NCBI GenBank assembly: GCA_963575645.1
Contig: OY754464.1
Coordinates: 72,638,948 to 72,702,947 of the forward strand
Length of the DNA: 64,000 nucleotides
Direction: 5' to 3'
Source: Xanthostigma xanthostigma
Lineage: Eukaryota > Arthropoda > Insecta > Raphidioptera > Raphidiidae
Position numbers and translations under genes: made by a program. The notes under the pieces are model-generated. The model did no database searches. It was not told the origin of the DNA and saw nothing but the letters and a program-made list of their open reading frames with translations. Below, piece after piece: positions 45,950 to 56,927 of this stretch (positions within the stretch are counted from its first letter, which is position 1; each line of letters starts with the position of its first letter).

Positions 45950-48900
45950 ATGAATTCTTCATTTACTAAAAGTAAATAGTCTTATTTCAAGTTTTCACCG
46001 GACATACGGTCTGGAAAACATAATAATAATTGTATCTGAAAATTTTCAGAATACAAAGTGCTCGAAAAAATTGGAGAAGGTTCTTTCTCTGACGTATTAA
46101 AGTGTCAAAATCGTGAAACAGAATCAATGTATGCGGCAAAGAGATTGAAAAAGACCTATCGTAGGTATGTTTTTCAAATACATTTATTTTTAGATTAAAT
46201 AAACCATTCTACTAAAAATCTGTTGAGAATTCAACATAAATCAATTAATAATAGTTGTCTCGATTCACAAAATTATCTTTATTTAAAACAACGAATAGAT
46301 AAGTGAAAATACTTTTTACGGGCAAGAATAAAATATTTTCTTTGTTTATATTCATAAAAAATTTAAAATAAACTACGAATGATTTATTTCAGTATGCAAG
46401 AAGTATACGATTGTCCAGAAATAATAGCAATGAGAAAAGTTTCAAATCATCCAAATATTTTACATATTATCGAAACACATTAGTAAGTAGAATAAACATT
46501 TTTATAACTATAATTTAGTGGCCTTTTCTCAATAATTTTATTCGCTCTATACTCCTCTTTTGAATTAAACTCGTAAACAATATATATTCGAAATTATTGA
46601 GTTTCAAGTTTTGTGCTGAGAATTAGGCTTTTGAAAAAAAAATAATTATCGATTTTTTTTATTGTATTTTAAAACTTTATTATAAATAATATTGATAATC
46701 GATGTGAAAAACTTCCAAAAAACTTTTTTTAAATTAATTATAAGCAATTTAAAATGGATAAAATATTAAAAAAAATCACGTGACTGCAAACGCACTAAAA
46801 TTGTTTTTGACAGTTGTGACGTCATAATGGTAAAATGTATATATGCAGTATACTATCAATGGCTTCTACATGTGTATTGACTAAAACATTATGACGTCAC
46901 ATTATGTTCGGGAAATGTCGGCGCGTTCTCGGAACTGGGTACAAAAATTTATTTTTAATTTGATATAACTTTTGAATTATAACGAAAATAAAAAAAGAAC
47001 AATAGTTTTGTTATAAAACTTATATACGATCTTTCCATTTATGACAAAAAAAAATTCATTCAAAAGCTCAATTATGTAAGTATAAACAAGGAATTAAAAA
47101 TGTTTATTTTTTTAGTGATCAGTTTCCAGGTAAAGTAACGCTCATTTTTGAACTCATGGATATGAGCGTTTATGATTTCATTAAAACTCGTAAAAGGTTC
47201 GTTTTTTTAATAATTGTTGTGTTTATTCTATTTTTTAATCAAAATCCAAATAATACGAAATACTACACTTGCAGATGTCTTTTGGAAAACAAAGTAAAAA
47301 ATTTTACTTTCCAATTACTAAAAGGACTTGAGCATTTACATAAAAGCGGTATATTCCATAGGGATTTAAAACCGGAAAATATTTTAATCAAATCACAATC
47401 GTCGGAAGGCACTAGGAATTTCTTCTCCCCTAAGGTAAAAAGAAAATAAATTTTGCATTTTATTTAATTTCATATCAATATATAAGAATATGCAGCTGTA
47501 TCGTCGTACGACTGAGCGCAGTGCCAAATTATCAACTATCAAAGTGGTCACCTGCCCATTGACTTCTTTTAGGGCCCCCCAAAAGGACGTTTTGTCGCCA
47601 CCGCCGTTTAGAAAAATCACAGCACATTTTTTTATGCACTTATATTAACTTTGAATACTAGGCTAATTGTTGGAATTTTATTTGATACTAGCGGTCCCGC
47701 CCGGTTTTACCCGGGTGTAAAAGAACGAATGGGGAAGGGAGGAACATGAGTACATACATTCATCTTAGTTTACCGAGATGAATGTTGTGTCCAAATTTCA
47801 TGATGATCGGAGTTACCGTTCAAAAGTTTTTGTCGATAAAAAGCAGTATTTATACTTTTTTTAACTAATAATTTTTTTTAAAATTAATTAAATAAAATTA
47901 AAATAAATTTAAATGTAAGCCTTAGAAGAAAGCAATGAAGAAAATAAAAAAAAAATAAAAATATATTCGCCCAACATAGGGCTCGAACTCACGACCCTGA
48001 TATTGACAGTCGTGTGCTCTACCGATTGAGCTAGCCGGTGTTGTATTCTGGCAACGCTAATATGAGTATATTTAGTTAGTGCATTTCACCTGAATAGAAG
48101 CTTATTTTTGAGATACATTTTGCAACATTTTTCATTATTGCTCCGCTCCTAATGGTCGTAGCCTGATTTTATATAATAGCCTATAGCCTTCCTCGATAAA
48201 TGGGCTATCCAACAAAAAAAAATTTTTTCAATTTGAACCAGTAGTTCCTGAGATTAGCGCGTTCAAACAAACAAACAAACTCTTCAGCTTTATATATTAG
48301 TATAGATTAGGAGATAATTTGCAACGGGTTCCGATATTGCGATTGGGTAGGGGCCATGACAAGATTCAATCCGGCACTGACCGCTGGATCCCTAACTATA
48401 TATTATATATTTAAATTTTTAGAATGAAATCATAAAAATAGGTGACCTTGGATCGATACGAGGCATATACAGTAAACCTCCTTATACTGAATATATTTCA
48501 ACGAGATGGTATAGATCTCCCGAGTGCTTACTGACCAATGGTTTTTACGGTCCTAAAATGGACGTCTGGGCAGTTGGATGCGTCTTTTATGAACTTTTAA
48601 CGTAACGTATTATACTTAGTTGTCTATTTAGGCCCGATTTTCGCAGTGAAAATTCGAAAAAATTGAAATAACAGAAAATATGAAATAAAATTAATAACAG
48701 AACAAGTGAGGACATCTTAGATAACGAACGTTAAACGAATAATTATTATTTTCAGACTTAAACCACTTTTTCCTGGATCAAATGAATTAGACCAAATAAA
48801 TAAAATTCACAACATTTTAGGAACACCTAGCTCAAGAGTTTTAAATAAATTTAAAAAACAGTAAGTGATCAACTGTTAAAGTAATTTTATTGAAATAAAT

Positions 48901-51900
48901 AATTATTTGGAAGTTTTTTTTAAGCAAATCGCGAAATTGCGAATATTTTTTTCCATCGTACGATGGATCTGGTTTCACCGTTTTAATACCGACTGTTAGT
49001 GATCCGGGCCGAGATATTCTCAAACAAATGCTTACTTACGACCCCGACCATCGAGCAAACGTTCGTAGACTTTTGGAGCACCGATACTTTCTCGATTATC
49101 GTGATTTGGACGATCACGCTAAGCGGAGAAGATCACAATCGGAAACACCGCCCGTAAATAAAAGTCCGTTTACCGGTGACTGGAGAGTGCCTTTGTACTA
49201 TAATTATTTGAGCCCTGAAGCAAAACAAAAACGTGCCAAGGTCTATTATATAATAATTAATAACTCGAATATTTTTCTTACCTCTAAAAACTACTAAAAT
49301 TATCCTCAACAATAATTTTATTCATAACACATTTAGCTATAGACGCTAATGACCTCAGATGTCGAGCGTCTATAATATATAATCTCTCTCTCTCACACAA
49401 ACCTTTAGCTGATGAGATACAGAAGAGGTTTCCATTGAATATAGTTGCAACTTCATAGTCAGTAAAGTAACCAATAAATCATATATATTAATACGCTAAG
49501 GTTTAAGATGTTTGCCTCCCTTTTTAGAAAAAACCTCACAATCTCTCCACATAAATTATACCTACATCATTTTACAGATAATTGCTTGCTCTACTGACAT
49601 CGACAACTAAAAAATTTATTATTGCTTTTGTTTTTGTAAATTAATTAAAATACAGCAACGCTGAACAACGTCTGCCACCTGACGGCTTTAATTTTGAAAC
49701 AACGTCAACACTTCGATCTGTCATCTGACCTTCATATTGTAATACAACAGACACAATACTGCATACTGCCATCTGACGGCTTTAATTTTGAAACAGCGAA
49801 CAACGCTGAACAACGTCACAGCAATGCGGCAAAATGCCATCTGACGGCTTAGCTCAACGCTCTTGCTACTTGCGCCTTTATATGACAATTTTAGTAAAAT
49901 ATTTCTTCGATCTGTCATCTGAGCTTCATATTGTAATACAACAAAAAGAAGAACGTTATAAGCAGTGTGCAAAATTAGAAACGAATTGAATACGTGCAAT
50001 CATGTTTAAAAAATAATTTTGTAAAGTGATAATTATTATACTTATTTAGTGCGAATAATTCGCACAGGTCACACTAGTACTACTTATTGTTTTTAAAATA
50101 ATTTAATTATTAGGCGGCCATCAAAAATAAGTTTTTCTAAAACTCAAAGTTTTCTTATTTTGATTACAGAATCAAGGAATGTTTATGGACATCAATTCAG
50201 AACGAGAATTAAAAATTACCAATTTCCAAAACTCCGGCAAAACAAAATTTAAATCTAAAAGCGGATCGTTAAATGTGCTTAAACCTGACAGCAAGCAAAA
50301 AAATAGTATTGCAACACAAATAAAAACGTTACCTGAACTTATAAAAGTCAAATCTGTTGGGAAAAATTCGCATAAATCACTCCATGCATCCGTCGCCAAA
50401 GTAGAACTCAAAACTGCAGTTCAATCCAAATTAAATACTTTAAAATCTTATGCGAAAACCAATGCAAACAAACTGTCGCTTCAGTCTATGAATGACTCCA
50501 AGGGTTCTCAATTAAAAACTTCCAGGTATTTTTTTACAATTCGATTTAAAATACTTTTATAGATGCTAATATTATAAAGAGGTATAATGTAGTTTAATAT
50601 AATATGTTCACACGGTGTTAAAAGCACAATTGACAGCTGTGTTTTCTTTCTTTCTCCCTCTCTCTCTCTTTAATATGCTGCAGCACATGCGCCAACTGTA
50701 GGCCGCACCAAAAATCATATTGTAATGCATTTCCGCTGCATTCACAGAATTACTGCCCATACCGAGAGCTAAAAATATGTTACACATCAAAAATTCTGAT
50801 AATACTGTCTTGTCGCGGTTGATTATTAAACAACTTTTAAGATAGCAAGACTCCAATTTGCGATCCACATCCCTAATACAACAATAAAAAAATTCCAGCT
50901 AATTGGGCGACGGGCGGGGCCATTCCAACTTCAAAATGTTGACAATAATAAAGAAAATAAAAGTTCTGATATCGCGTTAGGTGACGCGGGTAATGGCTAG
51001 TATTCAATATGATATTTGCTATTCTTTATTACCATGGTTACCTACATAATATGTTCACGTCATGTAAAAATTAATCAAAGCATTCTTAACCAGTTTATTT
51101 CTGACAGATCTACAAAACAAAAGAACAGTTGATTTTTTCTATTTTTAAAATATTTCCAAAACTATAAAGTTTAAAAAAAATTCGATCAATCCTTTCATGA
51201 AAAATGTATAGAATAAGCCGTTATGAAAAGTATACCATTATTAAATTAAAAAAACCGTTATAACATATATCTCTTCTGCGCATGCGCCGATTCTCCACAA
51301 AAACAATAGAGCTCTTCATATTTGCATATCAAAAATTCTCCCAAAATTTGGTTTCAATCCGCTCATCCGTTTGACCTGTATCGTGCTCACAGACAAACAG
51401 ACGCTCAGAGTTTTTCCAAAAATATGTTTTTTGGATTCAGGGGACCTCAAAACCACAAGATATTGTAAAATTTTGAAAAGTGTTTTTTGCCCTTAACTAA
51501 TACCATTTCCCACTTGTGGGTTGTAATGGTAAAATTAATGTTTGTGGACGAAATAATGCACAAAAAATTCCCCAACTCTATAATTTTGACGTTTTTTTTT
51601 AGTTACGTATTACATTACAAAACAAAAAAAGTTTCGGACCCTAATACAGTTGATAAGACCCTTCCATCTTCTGGTGGAAATAAATATCTGTCAAAATCAT
51701 TCGTGCTGCCTCGTCGCTCTTCTGGTAAATCAACTCTTGAACCGATAAATGAAGTGTCCGAACAAATAAATTCCCTGAGATCTTCAGCAGCTAAGCAACG
51801 ATCTGTTTCGAGACAAGAAGAGTTGGTTTCGTTGAAATTTCGACCGCCCGCTCGTAAAAATACCCGTACGAAATTATTACCACCTTTAAATAAATCACTA

Positions 51901-51924
51901 ATACAGAAAAAATCAATTGGGTAA
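45950..51924 (+). CDS. MOK: MAPK/MAK/MRK overlapping kinase (MOK)
   Basis: Ser/Thr kinase of the RCK (MAK/ICK/MOK) group, whose members act at cilia in animals. Ten exons: 45950-45971, 46050-46164, 46393-46482, 47116-47196, 47275-47434, 48423-48601, 48756-48860, 48925-49240, 50170-50525 and 51603-51924; 581 residues. The first exon of 22 nt (MNSSFTK) is inferred from phase and donor, and is the least certain. Marks: Gly loop IGEGSFS (15-21), Lys38 in AAKR, HRDLKPEN (131), GDLGS (DFG reads DLG, about 164-166), TEY activation motif (about 178), STRWYRSPE and MDVWAVGCVF. A 14-residue insert SQSSEGTRNFFSPK separates the catalytic loop from DLG. The tail after about 357 is basic, Ser/Lys-rich and unstructured. 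Intron 5 has a Helitron; intron 8 a tandem repeat. Confidence 0.92.
47688..48306 (-). mobile_element. Non-autonomous Helitron with tRNA-like insert, copy 3
   Basis: On the minus strand, TCTATACTAATATATAAAG begins at 48306 and CTAG ends at 47688, inserted between A and T. It fills most of MOK intron 5. Confidence 0.83.
47968..48039 (-). pseudogene. tRNA-Lys-like segment inside Helitron copy 3
   Basis: Same 72-nt unit as in copies 1 and 2, with A-box TAGCTCAATCGG and a one-base B-box change (GAGTTCGAGCCC). The anticodon stem is unpaired. Confidence 0.7.
49662..49975. repeat. Interspersed tandem repeats in MOK intron 8
   Basis: GCCATCTGACGGCTTTAATT-type units occur three times and CGATCTGTCATCTGA with CTTCATATTGTAATACAACA twice, in alternating order. 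It is probably a decayed complex satellite or element. Confidence 0.7.
50915..51535 (+). repeat. Dispersed repeat, copy 1, in MOK intron 9
   Basis: CATTCCAACTTC, GACGCGGGTAATGGCTA, CCATGGTTAC, AACAAAAGAA and CATTTCCCAC...GTAATGGTAAAA recur in the same order at 56560-56890. Between them this copy has GCTCACAGACAAACAGACG. Family unknown. Confidence 0.6.
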
Positions 51925-52271
51925 AATTAATGCTGTGTTTTGTACAATACAAAAATACTTTATTTTACAATGTATCTTTGTAAAATTATAAAAAAAATTG
52001 TCCATTGACATTTTGTACCTAAGTGTATAAAAAACAATGTTATTTGTACATTTTACAGAAGACAATATAAAATCTTTTTATAAAATTTGTTTTTGTCATT
52101 TTTTTCAAACACAAATTATAATATATAACCTTTGCTTATAGAATCTTACTAGTTAGTAACTGTTCAGTTACTTGGCTGACACAACTGTAATTCATATTTT
52201 AGACACCAATATAATTGAGTATCTATAACTCAGATAAATAAATGGTCTGTAACGAACCAAGTCTATGATTA
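51925..52271. other. MOK 3' flank, no other gene
   Basis: AT-rich. The MOK 3' untranslated region should lie here. No AATAAA close to the stop was picked out with confidence. Confidence 0.35.
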
Positions 52272-52850
52272 ATAGGGTTATTGACAAAATTTCAAAAAGT
52301 ATTTAAAATTAAAGAATAAAGGTATACCTATGTACTCATAAAAAATATTTTTTCTCATAGATATAACAGATTTGACTCATTATTAGTTGTTTTTTATTTT
52401 GACTTTAAATTCTGCGCCAAAACGCCAATTGACCTTGACAGCCATGTTTACTGATTGCCTACATCACAGTAGACAATCAGTAAACATAAGCAAGCGGGTA
52501 CAACGTGACATACTTATAGCAGTATAACCAACAAAGTGTTGCATTTAATATGATTGACAGAGTACAATGAATACACCAGAGTACATACACTGAACAGAGA
52601 TAACGAATACACATGGCAGTCAGTGGCACACAGCTACCGGCCATGTTGACTGATTAATGACGTCACGCGCTGTGATTGGTGTTTGAAATCACGTGACACA
52701 TAGGTTAAAAATCGTGATTTTATTTATTTATTTTAATATATTTAACGCACTTATTTAATAAAAATAATAATTCTAAACGATATTTTAGACCATAAACTTT
52801 CATTATAACACAGTTTTATATTTAATTTTAATCAATGTCAATAACCCTAT
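52272..52850. mobile_element. TA-flanked MITE (ATAGGGTTATTG family), copy 2
   Basis: 579 bp, TA on both sides, very similar to 30629-31202 but inverted. It contains CRE-like ATGACGTCACGCGC. Confidence 0.78.
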
Positions 52851-53282
52851 TAAACAGTGTTCTGCAATACCGACTATCTTGACAACGCTCGTTCATAAAA
52901 CATTTGAGCAATACTTTTTCATTTATTTCTACGTTTTGTATTGCTTTCAATAAAAGAATCGAATAGATTTTTAAATCACAGATGTCGCTAGTTAAAACCA
53001 CAGATTTCAGTTCTGTAAATTAAATGAATGATTTTAATTTGCCACACAGAAATAAGGCGCATACAGATAGATTTTATAAGCAAAAAAATAACATTTAAAA
53101 AATATAACACAAAATTAACACTCAAAATCTAATGGTCTAGTTGCCGCACTAAATATTAAAATCGATTATTATAAATATCTATAATATAAAAGATATGAAA
53201 ATTAATACCAATATAATGATTTAATATGAAGATTGTCATTAAAGACGATGTTTTCAGTTGGTTAATGGATCCAAAACGCAGT

Positions 53283-53402
53283 TGTGTAGTGAATTTTGCG
53301 TTAATTAGCTGACGTTTCGTGTACTCACACCCTTCAAATTTCGTTAGGAAGAAACAGTGAATATATTATACGAAACATCAGCTATGCGAAATTCACTACA
53401 GT
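53283..53402. mobile_element. Short inverted-repeat MITE
   Basis: TGTGTAGTGAATTTTGCG and GACGTTTCGTGTA are mirrored by TACGAAACATC and GCGAAATTCACTACA. Confidence 0.6.
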
Positions 53403-53655
53403 AATTTCACTGTCTTTATTCTGAACCCTTCACAGTTTAGCCAACTTGAAAACATCCCATTAAACAAGTTTTATCAGCTAATCTCAGGATCGACTCATAT
53501 GTTTCATAGCAGTAAGTTCTTCATAGAATGATTTAATGACATAATGGGCCCGTCCCACATTGTTTTTTCATTGGGATATACATTACAATAAAAAACAATT
53601 TCTTTTGATAAATTTTCGGATGCTTTTTCTATAACAAAATATCACAAAAGTGTGT

Positions 53656-53824
53656 AAGTTCGTTCTAAGCAGCCGTGAACGGTAATAAAACCGTACACAG
53701 TCTTGTTACTGCGCAAGACTGTCTTGCGCAGTATCGATTTTTGAGCTAGTGCGCAAATTAGTCTTGCGCAGTGACAAGACTGTGTACGGTTTTATTACCG
53801 TTCACGGCTGCTTGGAACGAACCT
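53656..53824. mobile_element. Palindromic MITE (AGGTTCGTTCC family), copy 3
   Basis: AAGTTCGTTCTAAGCAGCC to GGCTGCTTGGAACGAACCT, flanked by TGT. Nearly the same as the copy at 25678. Confidence 0.8.
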
Positions 53825-53854
53825 TGTATTTCCAATTTTAAACATAATTTATTG

Positions 53855-54062
53855 TAAAGGAAAAAAATAACGGGTGAAATAGCCAATTTGGAGTTCTAGA
53901 GAATTTTTATTTTTAAAGTATAGTCGACGTTTCGCTAATGTTTGTTAGCATCCTAAGGATCGTAGAAATACAAACAATATATGAAACGTCGACTATACTT
54001 TAAAAATAAAAATTCTCTAGAACTCCAAATTGGCTATTTCAGCCGTTAATTTTCTCCTTTAC
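53855..54062. mobile_element. Near-perfect palindromic MITE (208 bp)
   Basis: GAAATAGCCAATTTGGAGTT and TATAGTCGACGTTTCG on the left arm return inverted on the right, with a loop of about 50 bp near 53955. Confidence 0.8.
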
Positions 54063-54659
54063 TATCAACATCACAGTCGTCATCGTATCAACATAATTTA
54101 TCGTGCCGCTACCGAAATCAGCCTGTGATTGGTTGACTAGATCTACTGCCACGCCTACTGATCTGTCAAATTGAACGTGATTCGGAAGGTAGATAATTTA
54201 TATGCATCTCTTTCTATAGACAAACAAGTGCGATTTTTTTCTACAACACCATATAGAGGTTCAAGTTTCGGTGTTGAGTATTATACTTCTTTAATTCTTT
54301 TTTACAATTAAGAGGAAGGGGATAATTATAGATTGTTTATGTATGAAGAATAATATGCACTGTTAAAAATTCTGATACAACGTGAGACGATCCTAATTAA
54401 AAGAAAATCTAAAGATTTCTTTGATTTTCGCAATGAACTACTAAATTTTAGTATAAAAAAAATATGAATAAACACAAATTTGTTTATAATATTATTTAAA
54501 TAAAAATAATTAGTCGAAAATTGTACAGTACAAGCTTAATAATCCGACAGTCGATATTTTGAAACACTTGGAAATTTTACGTTTTTGTGGCATCGACAAG
54601 CCTTTACGACGTTTGTGGCGTTATAAGCTCTTTACGTCTCACGCAAGTAACATCGATAC

Positions 54660-55052
54660 TAGAGCTGTAAAAGTAACGAGAAATTGTGTACCCGTATGTA
54701 TTCGTTACTTAAAGAACCAGTACCCGTTACTTTCGTTACGTTACTCTTTACTTTTCATACGAAATACAATCGTATACTAACAGCATCAAGAAGTGTATGT
54801 TCTCTGGCATCAAGCATGTACCATCGCATCAAGGCGCGTCGCATACGTGATACAGTATGACTTCGTTCGTATAACGTATAACCGCATCAAACGAGTCGAA
54901 CTGACTCCATGTCAGTTCGACTCGTTTGATGCGGTTATGGATACGACAGATGCGAGTAACGAAATGAATTTGTAAGTAACGGTTTGTTACTTCGAGTAAG
55001 ACGATGTACCCGTTACTCAGTAACGAACACATACGGTTTTGTTACAGTTCTA
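54660..55052. mobile_element. hAT MITE, copy 2 of 2
   Basis: TAGAGCTGTAAAAG to CAGTTCTA, flanked by a perfect 8-bp duplication ATCGATAC (54652-54659, 55053-55060). Arrays of GTAACG words as in copy 1. The centre is a palindrome around GACTCCATGTCAG. Confidence 0.88.
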
Positions 55053-55385
55053 ATCGATACAAGTTGTTGCGCGTCATTGTCAGTAGGTTTTTGACCGAAA
55101 CATAAAAATGAGATATTAACAGTAATCATAGAAAAGGAGATTTTATAGTTTAGAAAAACTCCCTGTCTACACTGATCTAAAACTTCAAATGATTCAACAT
55201 TAGGCTGGCTTTCATTGGTGTCGAATTTGTACTACAAATAAACACAACTTAATGCAAAAACAAATACATTTTTTCCCCTTAAACACACGATCGTGAGACA
55301 AATTGTATATCACCAAAGTAAATAATACTGTTTACCACGAAATTATTATGAAATATAAAATAGCCAAACAAAAATCCAGGATCCC

Positions 55386-55964
55386 CATAGAGATATAAGT
55401 AACTAGAGTACGCTAGTGCGTATGCTTGCCTTAAGTGAGTGTTCCTCAGTTAAGGAGGTTGTGCCGTTTTACAAAGATAATGAAAAAAATCTGAATCTGA
55501 ATTTTCAACTTTTTTTTAATGATTTAATTTTAATTTTTATTACTTTTAATTTCTTTTTTTTAATTATTTACTGCAAAAAATATGTAAAATACAGATATTT
55601 ACATAAATTTATTTTTTCTAACCTAACTTTGTACAAAAAATTCAAAAGTTAGTCCATTAAGTAAAATACTGAAATAATTAACTAATATTAAAAAAAAATA
55701 TTTATTTATGCCTTTATGACAATAATTTATTGGTATCATTGACTTATAACCTTTTATAAAAATTTATTATGGAAAGTTCCCATTTAGAATTCGATTTACT
55801 TTTGATTGGGACTGTAACGCATCAACCTCCTTGAGAGAGAGAGAGAGCGCTGCAGAAAACCAGAAATTTGTTTATTAGTTACCGTAGAGATAACGAAATG
55901 TTCTCTCTCTTAATTGCAGACACTTTCACTGCTCACTCGCGTACTCTATTGTAATATATCTATG
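55386..55964. mobile_element. Short P-like MITE (CATAGAG family), copy 2, interrupted
   Basis: CATAGAGATATAAGTAACTA to TATATCTATG; flanks AGGATCCC and GGTATCCC agree at 6 of 8. The TTAA-type element at 55454-55830 is inside. Confidence 0.65.
55454..55830. mobile_element. TTAA-type element, copy 2, shortened
   Basis: GGAGGTTGTGCCGTTTTAC at the left and ACTGTAACGCATCAACCTCC at the right, flanked by TTAA and TTGA. The interior is a deleted version of 60352-61050. Confidence 0.75.
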
Positions 55965-56927
55965 GGTATCCCATTTCTGAAGTTAATCTAATTCTAGTGC
56001 TTATAATTGCGCCCATGAGAAATTCTTATTTAATTAATACCACAATAAAAATATAGATTGTTCAACGAACAATTATCTCATATGCTGTAATGCTGGACGT
56101 TTGAAAAAATAAAAGAATACACTTAGTCCCAATACTTGAGACTGATATACACGTTGCATATAGCGTTTTGAGATAATTTCATTTATCATATTCTACTCAT
56201 CACATTTGTTACGTATCCTTAGAAAATGCTTCGGATACTAAAATTGAAATGTTTTGACGAGCTGTTGTAACGAATAATGTATTCTTATTTCTAACTGCCG
56301 AGCTGATTGGCACTCGACGATTTAGTATTTAAAATTAAAAGTAACTTCAGCTGAGCTTTTAATCTATCTATAAAACACATCCCTGTTTCTGATAGGTATC
56401 AAAAAAATACAGTTAAAAAATATTTACGCTGTCGCTCACAAATATTTTGGACAACTTCATTGATAAATATACATTCACAACAAATATTTTTAATATAATA
56501 AAAAATATACGTAAATCTCTAGATTTGGTAAAAAAAATCCGTCAATTGGATAATGAGACCATTCCAACTTCTGACTATAATAACATTTCTGTTAATGTAT
56601 ACGATGACGCGGGTAATGACTAATATTATATATTTACTTTTCGTTTCCATGGTTACATGTGGCTTCGCATGTAAAAATTAACAAAAGCACGCTTGTCAGT
56701 GAGCTCATTCCTTTTTCACATTAGAACAAAAGAATCATTAACAGATGAAGACTTAATAATATTATATTTGTTGGACTCGAGGGACTTCAAAACAAAAAAA
56801 AAAAAATATTGTGAAATTATAAAAAGTGAATTTATACCTAAATTAGTTTCATTTCCCACGTCTTGTAGAGTTGTAATGGTAAAAAAATACGTATTAAAAA
56901 ATAATAAAAACAAAATTAAATATAAAA
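55965..56927. other. 3' flank of the N4BP2-like gene with dispersed repeat copy 2
   Basis: 56560-56890 is a shortened copy of the repeat at 50915 and probably lies in the 3' untranslated region of the gene that ends at 56928. 55965-56560 holds nothing I can name. Confidence 0.5.
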
